From contig NZ_JAEPWN010000001.1 in NCBI RefSeq assembly GCF_016654005.1, positions 558,001 to 622,000 on the forward strand: a DNA stretch of 64,000 nt, read 5' to 3'. Position numbers and translations under genes: made by a program. Source of the DNA: Brevundimonas nasdae (GTDB taxonomy: Bacteria; Pseudomonadota; Alphaproteobacteria; Caulobacterales; Caulobacteraceae). Of the stretch, positions 45,501 through 55,480 are shown piece after piece; the first letter of the stretch is position 1, and each line of letters starts with the position of its first letter. The notes beneath the pieces were generated by a model. The model ran no database searches, was not told the DNA's origin, and saw nothing but the letters and a program-made list of their open reading frames with translations.

Positions 45501-47789
45501 TCAGGCTGCGGCGACCTGATCCTTGAGCAGGACGGAGGGATCAGCCGTCAAGGCCAGCAGTTCCGCCGCGTTGAAAGGCTTGGCCAGATGGTGATCCACG
45601 CCAGCCGCGCGTCCTGCCGCGACATGCTCCGGCATGGCGTTGGCCGTCAACATGATGATCGGCGTGCGGGCGCGGCCCTCGGTCAGCTCCAGCAGGCGAA
45701 TCTCCTGTGTGGCGGTCAGGCCGTCCATGACGGGCATCTGCATGTCCATCAGCACAAGGTCGAAATGTCCGGCGCGGAAGGCGTCCAGCGCCTCAACCCC
45801 GTTTTCGGCCATGATGGTCTCGACATCGGCCTGGGTCAGAATCAGTTCGATGACGCGGCGGTTGACCGGGTGGTCGTCCGCCACCAGCACCCGTCGGCGA
45901 AGCCCGTCTGCGTCCTTGGACGACGGGACAGGCTTGGGCTCTTTGTGAGCGGGCGCGTCGCATTGGATCAGGGGCATGGTCAGGATGAAGGCCGATCCGC
46001 CGCCGGGTTCGCTTTCGCAATCCAGCGCGCCGCCCATCATTTCGGCCAGATGGCGGCAGATGGACAGGCCCAGGCCCGATCCGCCGAAGCGCCGCGTGAT
46101 GGCGCCGTCCGCCTGTTCGAATCGCTGGAACAGGCGTGTGCGGGTCGCCGCGTCGAAGCCGATGCCCGTGTCCTCCACCGTGAAGCGGATGGACGGCAGG
46201 TTATTATGGTCCGGCCCGTACTGCACCGTCAGGCTGACGAAGCCCTCGGTCGTGAACTTGACGGCGTTGGAGATCAGGTTGGTCAGCACCTGCTTCAGGC
46301 GCACGGCGTCGCCACGCACCCAAAGCCCCTCTTCGATGTCGATGTCGACGTGGAAGCTCAGGGCCTTTTCACGGGCGATCTCGGCATAGAGTTGGGCGGC
46401 TTCACGCGCGGCGGCGGCCAGGTGGAAGGCGTCTTCAGTCAGCTCCAGCTTGCCTGATTCGACCCGCGCCAGATCCAGGATGTCGCCCAGCAGGGTCTGC
46501 AGCGTCTGGCCCGACGACTGCATCAGATCCAGCATCTCGCGCTGGGTCGGCGTCAGTTCAGTCTTGGCCAGGGCCTGGGCCAGGCCGATCACACCGTTCA
46601 GGGGGGTGCGAATCTCGTGGCTCATGTTGGCCAGGAAATGGCTCTTGGCGACATTGGCCTCTTCGGCGGCGTCGCGGGCCTCGGCCAGGGCCTGGGCGTC
46701 GCGTTTCAGAATAGTGATGTCGTTGCAGACGGTGACGATGCCGCCCTCTGAGGTGCGGCGGTCCTGAATCCGCAGCCAGCGGCCGTTCGAGGTCTGCTCC
46801 TCGCTGCTGCTGGACAGCTGGCGGCGCGCGGTCAGGCGTTCAGTGATCCAGGCCTCCTCACGGCCCACCGCGTCGAGGTAGCGCCCCTCGTTGATGCCGA
46901 CCATCAACAGGTCGCGATAGGGCGTTCCGACCTGAAGATAGGGCCCCATTTCCGGGTTCACCTCGGCATAGCGGGCGTTCCAAAGCACCAGCCGGTCGTT
47001 GAGGTCGAAGAAGCTCAGCCCATCCGGCATGGCGTCCACCGCCTCGCGGATGCGGCGCAGGGCTCCGGCGCGCGACGAATAGGCCATATAGGCCAGGCTG
47101 GCGGCGATGCCGCCGACGGTGGCGGCGATGGCGGTGGCCACGGCCTGCATGGTGACGGGCGACAGGCCTCCATGCACGGTGTAGGTCGGGTCGGGCGTGA
47201 TGTTGAGCGCCGCCATGCCGAAGAAATGCAGCACGATGATCGCCAGCGCCCCGCCGACGCCGGCGATGATCAGCCGGACTAGCCCTGCGCGCTTGTAGAA
47301 GAAACCGGACAGTCCGGCGATCAGCAGGCTGCATCCGATGGAGGCGGCGACCAGCCAGGGCTCCCAGCTGATATGGGCCGCAACCTTCAGGGCGGCCATG
47401 CCGGTGTAATGCATGGCCCCGATGCCGGAGATGGCGATCAGCACACCCATGGTGCGCCACAGGCGGCTGAACCCGGCAATCAGGATACAGGCTGCAAAAG
47501 TGACCGTGACCACGGCGACGCCAAGCGACACGACCGTCAACATGGTGTCGTAGGTCAGGGGGACGCCTGCAATGAACCCCTGCATGGCGACGAAATGAGT
47601 GGCCCAGGCGGACAGGGCGGCGGTCAGGCCCGAAGCTATGGCCAGACGCATCCGGCGGGGGCCATCGGCGATGCGCGCCCTTTCGATCAGGCGAATGGCG
47701 CCGCTGATGCCGACCACGCAGATGACGGCGGCCAGGATGGTGATCCGCCAGTCATGGGCATGAACGATGCAGTTGAATAACCGGTCCAC
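45501..47789 (-). CDS. MHYT-PAS hybrid sensor histidine kinase with receiver
   Basis: This 762-residue protein starts at GTG 47789 behind a GGGGAG. It has an N-terminal MHYT domain (about 1-235) with metal-binding ATHFVAMQG, MHYTGMAAL and LHFFGMAAL repeats in seven helices. Then comes a PAS-like domain (about 245-360), a HisKA/HATPase core with His391 in SHEIRTPLNG, and a receiver with phospho-acceptor Asp682 in LVLMDMQMP. MHYT is proposed to sense O2, CO or NO through copper. Output partner not visible. It is divergent from phoR, with a 164-bp space. Confidence 0.9.
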   Translation of the reverse strand: MDRLFNCIVHAHDWRITILAAVICVVGISGAIRLIERARIADGPRRMRLAIASGLTAALSAWATHFVAMQGFIAGVPLTYDTMLTVVSLGVAVVTVTFAACILIAGFSRLWRTMGVLIAISGIGAMHYTGMAALKVAAHISWEPWLVAASIGCSLLIAGLSGFFYKRAGLVRLIIAGVGGALAIIVLHFFGMAALNITPDPTYTVHGGLSPVTMQAVATAIAATVGGIAASLAYMAYSSRAGALRRIREAVDAMPDGLSFFDLNDRLVLWNARYAEVNPEMGPYLQVGTPYRDLLMVGINEGRYLDAVGREEAWITERLTARRQLSSSSEEQTSNGRWLRIQDRRTSEGGIVTVCNDITILKRDAQALAEARDAAEEANVAKSHFLANMSHEIRTPLNGVIGLAQALAKTELTPTQREMLDLMQSSGQTLQTLLGDILDLARVESGKLELTEDAFHLAAAAREAAQLYAEIAREKALSFHVDIDIEEGLWVRGDAVRLKQVLTNLISNAVKFTTEGFVSLTVQYGPDHNNLPSIRFTVEDTGIGFDAATRTRLFQRFEQADGAITRRFGGSGLGLSICRHLAEMMGGALDCESEPGGGSAFILTMPLIQCDAPAHKEPKPVPSSKDADGLRRRVLVADDHPVNRRVIELILTQADVETIMAENGVEALDAFRAGHFDLVLMDMQMPVMDGLTATQEIRLLELTEGRARTPIIMLTANAMPEHVAAGRAAGVDHHLAKPFNAAELLALTADPSVLLKDQVAAA

Positions 47790-47953
47790 GACACTCCCCT
47801 TTGAAGCGCAGCTTGACGGCAACTTCTAAAGAAACCGTGGGTGAAGCGTATTTCGCGTCAGAGTGTCATTTGCATCGGCCCACTGTCGGCACGCCGTCAC
47901 AGAATCCGTGCAAGGATAGGATTCGCACGGCTTCCGCCGCAGATTGCCTCGAC

Positions 47954-49369
47954 ATGCCCTACGAAATCTCTCCGTCTCCGGTCGCGCCGACCTTCACGTC
48001 CCGCCTGTGGACGGTGGGAACCAGTGTGGCGATTTCGCTGGTGGTGATGATCGGACTGGCCTTTGTTCATCCCGAACTGGCGGTCTGGCTGATCGGCGGA
48101 GCGGTGCTGATTGCTGTATCGGCCTGGTTGCTGAACATGCCGTCGGCGCCCGAACCGACCGAGCCGGTGCTGGAAGGCGGGCAGGTCGATCTTCAACCCA
48201 GCCTGATCGGCGGCGATCTGCTGGACCGGGTGTTCGAAGCGCTGGATGATCCGGTTCTGATCGTCAGCGGCGGCGAGCCGGATGACATCGCCGGGCGGCG
48301 CATCATCATGGCCAATCACGCCGCGCGCGAACTGATGCGGATTCAGCGTCAGGGGGCGCTTCTGGTTCAGGTGATCCGCGAACCCGGCGTGCTGGAGGCG
48401 GTGGATGAGGCCCTGTTCGGCGGGGTGTCGCGCACCACGGACTATACGACCGGCGGTCAGCGCGACCGGCGCTGGCGGGCCTGGACACGTCCGCTGGAGC
48501 AGGCGCCGGGAGCCGATCCGCTGGCGCTGGTGATCCTGCGTGACGAGACGGATGCGCGGCGCACCGAGATGATGCGCGTCGATTTTCTGGCCAACGCCAG
48601 CCACGAACTGCGCACCCCGCTGGCGTCGCTGAGCGGCTTCATCGAGACGCTGAAAGGCCATGCGCGCGATGACGCCGTGGCGCGCGACCGGTTCCTGGAC
48701 ATCATGGCCGCCCAGGCGGACCGGATGACGCGGCTGGTGGCGGACCTGCTGTCGCTTAGCCGCATCGAACTGAACGAGCACATCCCGCCGTCGGGGCGGG
48801 TCGATCTGGACCGGGCCGCCGCCGACGTCGTCGATGCGGTCAGTGTTCTGGTCAAGGAAAAGGCCATCTCGGTCGTTCTGGATCAGGGGGAGGCGAGGGC
48901 CTCCATCAACGGCGACCGCGACGAAATCGTCCAGGTGGTTCAGAACTTGCTCGACAACGCCGTCAAATATTCGTCGCCGGGTGGCGTGGTCGAGATCACC
49001 GTCGTTTCGGACCTGGGGTTCGACGAGGCGGGCGCGGCCCGGATGGCGGGGGCCACGCGCCTGCCGCTGGTGTCGCCAGATCGGGCGTCAGGCGTCTTCT
49101 ATGCGGCGGTCACTGTGCGCGATCATGGGCCGGGCATGGCGCGAGAGCATCTGCCGCGTCTGACCGAGCGTTTCTATCGCGTCGAGGGCCAGAAGAGCGG
49201 CGAACGCCTGGGCACGGGGCTGGGCCTGGCTATCGTCAAACACATCGTCAATCGTCACCAGGGCGGCCTGCTGGTCGAAAGCGCGCCCGGCATGGGGGCG
49301 GCCTTCACGGCTTGGTTCCCGATGGTGGTGGAACGTCGGGACGTTCGCACGACGCCGCTCGCCGACTGA
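47954..49369 (+). CDS. phoR: phosphate regulon sensor histidine kinase PhoR
   Basis: The 471-residue protein has two membrane helices (about 22-58), a PAS-like domain (90-200) and HisKA with His217 in ASHELRTPLASLSGF, then an HATPase with DNAVKYSSPGG and GTGLGLAIVKHIVNRH. It senses phosphate status with the Pst complex and PhoU and phosphorylates PhoB. It is followed by pstC after 149 bp that hold a weak Pho box. The ATG at 47954 was chosen; longer upstream readings have no support. Confidence 0.9.
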   Translation: MPYEISPSPVAPTFTSRLWTVGTSVAISLVVMIGLAFVHPELAVWLIGGAVLIAVSAWLLNMPSAPEPTEPVLEGGQVDLQPSLIGGDLLDRVFEALDDPVLIVSGGEPDDIAGRRIIMANHAARELMRIQRQGALLVQVIREPGVLEAVDEALFGGVSRTTDYTTGGQRDRRWRAWTRPLEQAPGADPLALVILRDETDARRTEMMRVDFLANASHELRTPLASLSGFIETLKGHARDDAVARDRFLDIMAAQADRMTRLVADLLSLSRIELNEHIPPSGRVDLDRAAADVVDAVSVLVKEKAISVVLDQGEARASINGDRDEIVQVVQNLLDNAVKYSSPGGVVEITVVSDLGFDEAGAARMAGATRLPLVSPDRASGVFYAAVTVRDHGPGMAREHLPRLTERFYRVEGQKSGERLGTGLGLAIVKHIVNRHQGGLLVESAPGMGAAFTAWFPMVVERRDVRTTPLAD

Positions 49370-49405
49370 GACTTCATTTCGCGGCGGGCCGTCGCTGTAA
49401 TGGAA

Positions 49406-49423
49406 CTGTCACGGACCCGTCGT
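49406..49423 (+). promoter_or_regulatory. weak Pho-box-like direct repeat upstream of pstC
   Basis: CTGTCAC (49406-49412) and CCGTCGT (49417-49423) are spaced by 4 bases, as in the PhoB consensus CTGTCAT-N4-CTGTCAT, with the second half weak. The site is 96 bp upstream of pstC. Confidence 0.45.
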
Positions 49424-49518
49424 AATCCGCTGACCATTAACGGGCAGAACTCGCGCCGCATCGCTCCTGCTGTTGCGGGCCGCTGTGCCGATTCGCCTTC
49501 GCTCCTTTCGGACACCGA

Positions 49519-50949
49519 ATGATCTGGATCTATCTGCTCGTCATCTTCGCGCTTGGCGCGGGCGCCTATGTGGGCGGCCGTGAACTTGCGCGCCGTCGCG
49601 CAGTCGGCGCCCGTCCGCATTCGCGCCCCGGCCAGCATGGCGCCTACGCCCTGATCTGGGTGGCGGTTCCGGCTCTGGTGGTGGTCATCCTGTCCGGTGT
49701 CTTCTCAGGGCCGTTGGAGCGTCAGCTGATCGCGGTGGACACGCCCGATTCCGTCACCGCGCTGGAGCCCTTCCGCCGCCAGGCCTTCTTCGCAGACGCC
49801 CAGCGCGTCGGCCACGGCCAGCCCGCCCTGCAGATCTGGGAGCGTCCGCTGGCCGAGCAGCTGCCGATCGAGGCGCGCCGCATGGTCAGCATCGAGCGCA
49901 CCCTGCAATGGGGCTCGGGTCTTGCGGCCCTGCTGGCGGCCATTCTGGGCGGCCTGTTCGTCTCTACGCAGATACGCCCCAAGACCCGCGCCAGAAACCG
50001 CGTCGAGGGCTGGATCTGGGGCGCGCTGTTCGTCTGTTCGGTGGTCGCCATCCTGACGACGGTGGGGATCATCGCCTCCCTGGCCTTCGACAGCTTCCGG
50101 TTCTTTGAAAAGGTGCCGGTCTTTGACTTCCTGTTCGGGACCAAGTGGAGCCCGCAGATCGCCATTCGCGCCGATCAGGTCGGATCGTCGGGCGCCTTCG
50201 GGGCTGTGCCTCTGTTCGCAGGCACCTTCCTGATCATGATCATCGCCATGTGCGTGGCGGCGCCCATCGGCCTGATGTCGGCCATCTATCTGTCGGAGTA
50301 TGCGGGCCGGAACACCCGTTCGGTCATCAAGCCGGTGCTGGAGATTCTGGCCGGGGTGCCGACCGTGGTTTACGGCTTCTTCGCCGCCCTGACCGTCGGG
50401 CCAGCTTTGCGCGTCTTCTTCAACGAGATCGGCCTGTTCCTGATGGGCGGGCCTCTGGACGGCCTGGGCCAATACCTGGCGCTGGTGCAGAACCAGATGG
50501 CTCTGACCGCCGGCGCCGTCATGGGGATCATGCTGATCCCGTTCGTTTCCTCCCTGTCCGACGACATCCTGAACGCCGTGCCGCAAAGCCTGCGTGACGG
50601 GTCATTCGCCATGGGCGCCACCAAGTCGGAAACCGTGAAGCGGGTTCTGTTGCCCGCCGCCCTGCCTGGCATCGCGGGCGCCCTGCTGCTGGCCGTATCG
50701 CGCGCCATTGGCGAGACCATGATCGTGACCATGGCGGCGGGCCTGGCCGCCAACCTGACGCTGAACCCGCTGGACACGGTGACGACGGTGACCGTGCAGA
50801 TCGTGACCCTGCTGACCGGCGACCAGGAGTTCAACAGCGCCAAGACCCTGTCGGCCTTTGGTCTGGGCCTGACCCTGTTCCTGGTCACCCTGCTGCTGAA
50901 CATCATCGCCCAGCGCATCGTCCAGACCTACCGAGAGCAGTATGACTGA
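49519..50949 (+). CDS. pstC: phosphate ABC transporter permease PstC
   Basis: The 476-residue protein is longer than E. coli PstC (about 320), with an extra N-terminal part carrying about three helices (to about residue 160). The permease core has EYAGRNTRSVIKPVLEILAGVPTVVYGFF and AMGATKSETVKRVLLPAALPGIAGA, the EAA-loop. It forms the channel with PstA. The last 8 bases overlap pstA. Confidence 0.93.
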   Translation: MIWIYLLVIFALGAGAYVGGRELARRRAVGARPHSRPGQHGAYALIWVAVPALVVVILSGVFSGPLERQLIAVDTPDSVTALEPFRRQAFFADAQRVGHGQPALQIWERPLAEQLPIEARRMVSIERTLQWGSGLAALLAAILGGLFVSTQIRPKTRARNRVEGWIWGALFVCSVVAILTTVGIIASLAFDSFRFFEKVPVFDFLFGTKWSPQIAIRADQVGSSGAFGAVPLFAGTFLIMIIAMCVAAPIGLMSAIYLSEYAGRNTRSVIKPVLEILAGVPTVVYGFFAALTVGPALRVFFNEIGLFLMGGPLDGLGQYLALVQNQMALTAGAVMGIMLIPFVSSLSDDILNAVPQSLRDGSFAMGATKSETVKRVLLPAALPGIAGALLLAVSRAIGETMIVTMAAGLAANLTLNPLDTVTTVTVQIVTLLTGDQEFNSAKTLSAFGLGLTLFLVTLLLNIIAQRIVQTYREQYD

Positions 50950-52243
50950 CGCGACCCCCGAACAGATCGGCGCGGCCGCTGACGCCCGGCTGGAACGCTT
51001 GCGCGCAGGCCTGAAGCGCCGCCACGCCCGTGAGACCCGGTTCAAGCTGTACGGTCGTCTGGCGATCGGCGCGGCCGTGGTCTTCCTGGTGATCCTGCTG
51101 GCGCGCATCGTCGAGCAGGGGCACACGGCCTTCTACACCCACACCGTCACCGTGCCGGTCTATCTGGACCCGGCGCGCGTTGACCGCGCCTATCCGCAGG
51201 GAACGAATTTCGAGCAACTGGCCGCCGAGCAGCAGTTGGCGCGCTGGGGAATTCAGGACGACGAGGTGGGCAGCAAGGCTGCGCAGATGCGCCGTCTGTT
51301 CTCGTCGGAGCTCAAGTTCGTCGCCGCCGATCTGGTGGCCAAACGCTCTGACGTGATCGGCGAGACGGTGCCCATCGCCGCCCCCCTGTCGGATGACGCC
51401 GACCTTTATCTGAAGGGGGAAATCTCCAAGGAGACGCCCGAGGATCAACGCCGCCTGTCGAACCAGCAGATCGACTGGCTGGAGCGGATGCAGCGTGAAG
51501 GCGTCGTCGGTTCGCACTTCAACACGGCCCTGTTCACCAATGGCGACTCGACCCAGCCCGAGCTGGCGGGCGTGCTGGGCGCCGTGGTCGGTTCGGCCCT
51601 GATGCTGCTGGTCACCGCCCTGATCGCCATTCCGCTGGGCGTCGGGGCCGCCGTCTGGCTGGAAGAGTTCGCGCCCAAGAACCGCTGGACCGACATCATC
51701 GAGGTCAACATCAACAATCTGGCCGCCGTGCCGTCGATTGTTTACGGCCTGCTGGGTCTGGCTCTGTTCATCAACTGGATGCACCTGCCGCGGGCCAGTC
51801 CGATTGTCGGCGGTCTGGTGCTGGCCCTGATGGCTTTGCCGACCCTGATCATCGCCACGCGCTCGTCGCTGAAAGCGGTGCCGCCGTCGATCCGCGAGGC
51901 CGCGCTGGCCATGGGGGCGTCACGGACCCAGACCGTGTTCAGCCACGTCCTGCCGCTGGCTATGCCCGGCGTCATGACCGGCGCCATCATCTCGATGGCC
52001 CACGCCCTGGGCGAGACCGCGCCCCTGCTGCTGATCGGCATGGTCAGCTTCGTGCCGGGCGTGCCGCACGCGATCGACGAGCCTGTCGGGGCGCTGCCGT
52101 CGCTGATCTACATCTGGGAGAACGCCTCGGAGCGGGCGTTCCACGAACGTACCGCCGCCGCGATCATGGTGCTTCTGGCCTTCATGATCGTGATGAATGC
52201 GGCGGCCATCATCCTGAGGCGGCGCTTCGAGCGTCGGTGGTAA
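50942..52243 (+). CDS. pstA: phosphate ABC transporter permease PstA
   Basis: The 433-residue permease has an extended N-terminal region with a helix (about 37-58) and a periplasmic part, then the core [38 protein letters not shown] and the EAA-loop [24 protein letters not shown]. It pairs with PstC. It is followed by pstB 4 bp later. Confidence 0.93.
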   Translation: MTDATPEQIGAAADARLERLRAGLKRRHARETRFKLYGRLAIGAAVVFLVILLARIVEQGHTAFYTHTVTVPVYLDPARVDRAYPQGTNFEQLAAEQQLARWGIQDDEVGSKAAQMRRLFSSELKFVAADLVAKRSDVIGETVPIAAPLSDDADLYLKGEISKETPEDQRRLSNQQIDWLERMQREGVVGSHFNTALFTNGDSTQPELAGVLGAVVGSALMLLVTALIAIPLGVGAAVWLEEFAPKNRWTDIIEVNINNLAAVPSIVYGLLGLALFINWMHLPRASPIVGGLVLALMALPTLIIATRSSLKAVPPSIREAALAMGASRTQTVFSHVLPLAMPGVMTGAIISMAHALGETAPLLLIGMVSFVPGVPHAIDEPVGALPSLIYIWENASERAFHERTAAAIMVLLAFMIVMNAAAIILRRRFERRW

Positions 52244-52247
52244 GAGA

Positions 52248-53183
52248 ATGAAATTCCGTATTTTCCGCTCCGCCGAAGATCAGACTGGCGCAGGCCCGGC
52301 TGAAGCCGCCGAGACGCCGCGCATCCTGCCCCAGATCAAAATGGGCAAGGCCGACGTGTCCGAAGGCCGTCTGGAAGACGCCGAGCCGGTCACAGGTCCG
52401 GCCGTTGTCGACAGCCCGCCGGTCGGGCCGATCAAGATCGCCGCACGCGATGTGGGCGTCTTCTACGGCGACAAACAGGCGCTGTTCGACGTGTCGCTGG
52501 ACATCCCGGACAAGACCGTCACGGCCCTGATCGGCCCGTCGGGTTGCGGCAAGTCGACCTTCCTGCGGACCATGAACCGCATGAACGACACCATCGCCGG
52601 ATGCCGGGTCACCGGCCGGATCGCGATGGACGACGAGGACATCAACGACCGGTCCATCGACCCGGTGCTGCTGCGCGCGCGCGTCGGCATGGTGTTCCAG
52701 CGTCCAAACCCCTTCCCGAAGTCGATCTACGAGAACGTCGCCTACGGCCCGAAAATCCACGGCCTGGTCAGCGCCAAGTCCGAGATGGACGGCGTTGTCG
52801 AAAGCGCCCTGAAGCGCGCCGGCCTGTGGGACGAGGTCGCCGACCGCCTGCAGTCGTCGGCCATGGGCCTGTCGGGCGGTCAGCAGCAGCGTCTGGTCAT
52901 CGCCCGCGCCATCGCGGTGAACCCGGAAGTCATCCTGATGGACGAACCCTGCTCGGCGCTGGACCCCATCGCCACCGCGCGGATCGAGGAGCTGATCGAC
53001 GAACTGCGCGAGCGGTTCTGCATCGTCATCGTCACCCACTCGATGGCCCAGGCCGCACGGGTGTCGCAACGCACCGCCTTCTTCCACATGGGCCGACTGG
53101 TCGAGACCGGGGATACGGAAGACATCTTCCAGAATCCGCGCGAACGCCGCACCCTGGACTACATCACGGGACGCTTCGGCTAA
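52248..53183 (+). CDS. pstB: phosphate ABC transporter ATP-binding protein PstB, N-terminally extended
   Basis: The 311-residue ATPase has Walker [10 protein letters not shown] (96-104), signature LSGGQQQR and Walker [14 protein letters not shown]. The first ~60 residues are a low-complexity acidic extension absent from E. coli PstB (257 residues), although a good start at ATG 52248 fits the operon spacing. Energises Pi uptake. Its TAA overlaps the phoU start (TAATG). Confidence 0.93.
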   Translation: MKFRIFRSAEDQTGAGPAEAAETPRILPQIKMGKADVSEGRLEDAEPVTGPAVVDSPPVGPIKIAARDVGVFYGDKQALFDVSLDIPDKTVTALIGPSGCGKSTFLRTMNRMNDTIAGCRVTGRIAMDDEDINDRSIDPVLLRARVGMVFQRPNPFPKSIYENVAYGPKIHGLVSAKSEMDGVVESALKRAGLWDEVADRLQSSAMGLSGGQQQRLVIARAIAVNPEVILMDEPCSALDPIATARIEELIDELRERFCIVIVTHSMAQAARVSQRTAFFHMGRLVETGDTEDIFQNPRERRTLDYITGRFG

Positions 53184-53914
53184 TGAACCAGCATACGGTC
53201 AAGGCTTATGGCGACGAACTGAACCAGATCACGGCGGAGATCGCCCGCATGGGCGGCCTGGCCGAGGCCCAGGTCGCGGACGCCATCGATTCCGTCGCCC
53301 GCCGCGATGTGGCACTGGCCCGCGCGGTGGTTGAGCGTGACCTGAAGCTGGACGCGCTTCATCGCGACGTCGAGAAGAAGGCCATCCGCCTGATCGCCCT
53401 GCGCCAGCCGGTCGCCAGCGACCTGCGCCGCACCCTGGGGGCCATGAAGATCGCCACCGATCTGGAACGCACCGGCGACCTGGCCAAGAATATCGCCAAG
53501 CGCGCCCTGATCCTGGCCGACAGCGAGCCGATGCAGCCTCTGACCCGTTCCATCGAACGGATGGGACGGCTGGTCTCGACCCGCCTGCGTGACGTGCTGG
53601 ACGCCTATACGGCCTCCGAACTGGATCGCGCGGTCGCTGTCTGGCAGACGGACGATGAGGTCGACGAGCATTACAACGCCCTGTTCCGCGAACTGCTGAC
53701 CTACATGATGGGCGACCCGCGCACGATCGGCGCCTGCACCCATCTGCTGTTCATGGCCAAGAACCTGGAGCGGATCGGCGACCACGCGACCAATATCGCC
53801 GAGACCGTCCACTACGAGATCACAGGCGAGGACATTGTGGGCGAACGCCCGCGCGCCCAGCCGACGGCCGAGGACTCTGATCCGACGCCGAATATTTCGA
53901 CCCACACGCACTGA
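53183..53914 (+). CDS. phoU: phosphate signalling protein PhoU
   Basis: The 243-residue all-helical protein has two PhoU repeats with EFDRELxL-like stretches (MGGLAEAQVADAIDS, ALRQPVASDLRRTLGAMKIATDLERTGDLAKNIA, ERIGDHATNIAE). It modulates PhoR activity in response to the Pst system. It precedes phoB by 20 bp. Confidence 0.93.
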   Translation: MNQHTVKAYGDELNQITAEIARMGGLAEAQVADAIDSVARRDVALARAVVERDLKLDALHRDVEKKAIRLIALRQPVASDLRRTLGAMKIATDLERTGDLAKNIAKRALILADSEPMQPLTRSIERMGRLVSTRLRDVLDAYTASELDRAVAVWQTDDEVDEHYNALFRELLTYMMGDPRTIGACTHLLFMAKNLERIGDHATNIAETVHYEITGEDIVGERPRAQPTAEDSDPTPNISTHTH

Positions 53915-53934
53915 GCCGAGACCGGAGACACGAC

Positions 53935-54627
53935 GTGCAGCCCTATATCCTTGTGATGGAAGACGAGGACGCCCTGGCGACCCTTCTTCAGTACAATCTC
54001 GAGAAGGAAGGCTACGACGTCACCGTCGCCGCCGATGGCGAAGAGGGGATGCTCCAGATCGACGAGCGCCAGCCTGATCTGGTGTTGCTGGACTGGATGC
54101 TGCCCAAGCTGTCGGGGATCGAGGTCTGCCGCCGCATCCGGGGCAAGGCCGAGACACGCAACCTGCCGATCATCATGCTGACGGCGCGCGGCGAGGAAAG
54201 CGACCGGGTGCGTGGCCTGGACACCGGCGCCGACGACTATCTGACCAAGCCTTTCTCGATGGTTGAACTGATCGCCCGCATCCGCGCGGTGCTGCGCCGT
54301 ATCCGTCCGGGTCTGGCTGACGACCGCCTGAATCACGGCGACATCATCATCGACCGCGTCTCGCACCGGGTGAAGCGCGACGGCAAGGAGGTCCACCTGG
54401 GCCCGACTGAGTTCCGCCTGCTGGATCACTTCATGCAGCATCCGGGCCGGGTGTTCAGCCGTGAGCAACTGCTGGACGCCGTTTGGGGTTCGGACGTCTA
54501 TGTCGAAGCCCGCACCGTGGACGTCCACGTCGGCCGTCTTCGCAAGGCTCTGGCCATCGCCGACGAAAGCGCCAACCCGATCCGCACCGTGCGTTCGGCC
54601 GGCTATTCACTGGATCTGGAAGGCTGA
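53935..54627 (+). CDS. phoB: phosphate regulon response regulator PhoB
   Basis: The 230-residue protein from GTG 53935 has a receiver with phospho-acceptor Asp53 in VLLDWMLP, Lys in KPFSMVELIARI, and a C-terminal winged helix (FRLLDHFMQHPGRVFSREQLLDAVWG). It binds Pho boxes. It closes the phoR-pstCAB-phoU-phoB series. Confidence 0.95.
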   Translation: MQPYILVMEDEDALATLLQYNLEKEGYDVTVAADGEEGMLQIDERQPDLVLLDWMLPKLSGIEVCRRIRGKAETRNLPIIMLTARGEESDRVRGLDTGADDYLTKPFSMVELIARIRAVLRRIRPGLADDRLNHGDIIIDRVSHRVKRDGKEVHLGPTEFRLLDHFMQHPGRVFSREQLLDAVWGSDVYVEARTVDVHVGRLRKALAIADESANPIRTVRSAGYSLDLEG

Positions 54628-54631
54628 TCCG

Positions 54632-54652
54632 GCGCTGAACAGCGCGAGTTTT
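54632..54652 (+). terminator. short terminator-like hairpin after phoB
   Basis: GCGCT (54632-54636) pairs with AGCGC (54641-54645) around GAAC, followed by GAGTTTT. A weak candidate terminator for the pst-pho cluster. Confidence 0.45.
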
Positions 54653-54727
54653 CGTTAAATTTCAGCAATGTGCATCTGCTCGACGCGGTCCGGGCCTCCA
54701 TGACGAAGAACATGGAGGAGAGGGCGT

Positions 54728-55447
54728 ATGCCTGATGCGATAATTGCGACGCTGGCCTGGGTCGGCGCTGTTGGGGCGGTCGCTCTGGCGGGCGTGCTTC
54801 TGGCAAAAGGGCGGGTCGGCTGGGGCTGGTTCGTCGCCGCCCTGGTGCTGATGGTCGTCTATGACGCCGTGCTGACGCGCGGATACGGCCACATCTCGTT
54901 GAGCTTCTGGCCGTCCAAGTGGAACTGGGAAGGCAAGACGCTGGCCGTCGTCCTGTCGTTGGCCGTCGCCAGCCTGCCGGTTCTGGGCTGGAAGCGCGTG
55001 GGCCTGACGCTGAGACAGGACCGCAAAGGACTGCCGGGCGCGTTGATCCTGTCGGGGCTGTTGGCGGCGCTGTTTCTGGGACTGGCGCTGTATTTCCCCG
55101 GCGAGGGCTTCGACATCGACAGCCTGGCCTTCGAGATGACCATGCCGGGATTTGACGAGGAGTTGTTCTATCGCGGCGTGCTGCTGCTGATGTTGAACGA
55201 GGCGTTCGGCAAGCCGGTGCAGGTGTTGGGGGCGCAGATGGGCTGGGGCGCGGTGGTGTCGTCCGTGGCCTTCGGCCTGATGCATGCGCTGGGCTATTCG
55301 GACGGGGGCTTCAGCTTCGAGCCGGTGCTGATGGCGACGACCGGCGTGTCGGCCCTGCTGCTGGTCTGGCTGAAGGAAAAGACCGGAAGCCTGCTGCTGC
55401 CGATCGTGATGCACAACTTCGGCAATGTGATCTTCATGCTGGTCTGA
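54728..55447 (+). CDS. CPBP family intramembrane glutamic endopeptidase
   Basis: The 239-residue protein has about seven hydrophobic helices and the CPBP (Abi) motifs: EELFYRG (Glu144, Glu145, Arg149), FGLMHALGYSD with His, and a late HNFGN. Such enzymes process CAAX-like prenylated or bacterial peptides. The substrate is unknown. Convergent with hslO. Confidence 0.85.
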   Translation: MPDAIIATLAWVGAVGAVALAGVLLAKGRVGWGWFVAALVLMVVYDAVLTRGYGHISLSFWPSKWNWEGKTLAVVLSLAVASLPVLGWKRVGLTLRQDRKGLPGALILSGLLAALFLGLALYFPGEGFDIDSLAFEMTMPGFDEELFYRGVLLLMLNEAFGKPVQVLGAQMGWGAVVSSVAFGLMHALGYSDGGFSFEPVLMATTGVSALLLVWLKEKTGSLLLPIVMHNFGNVIFMLV

Positions 55448-55480
55448 CGTGTCGCCACGCCAGACCAGCACAGGAACGGC

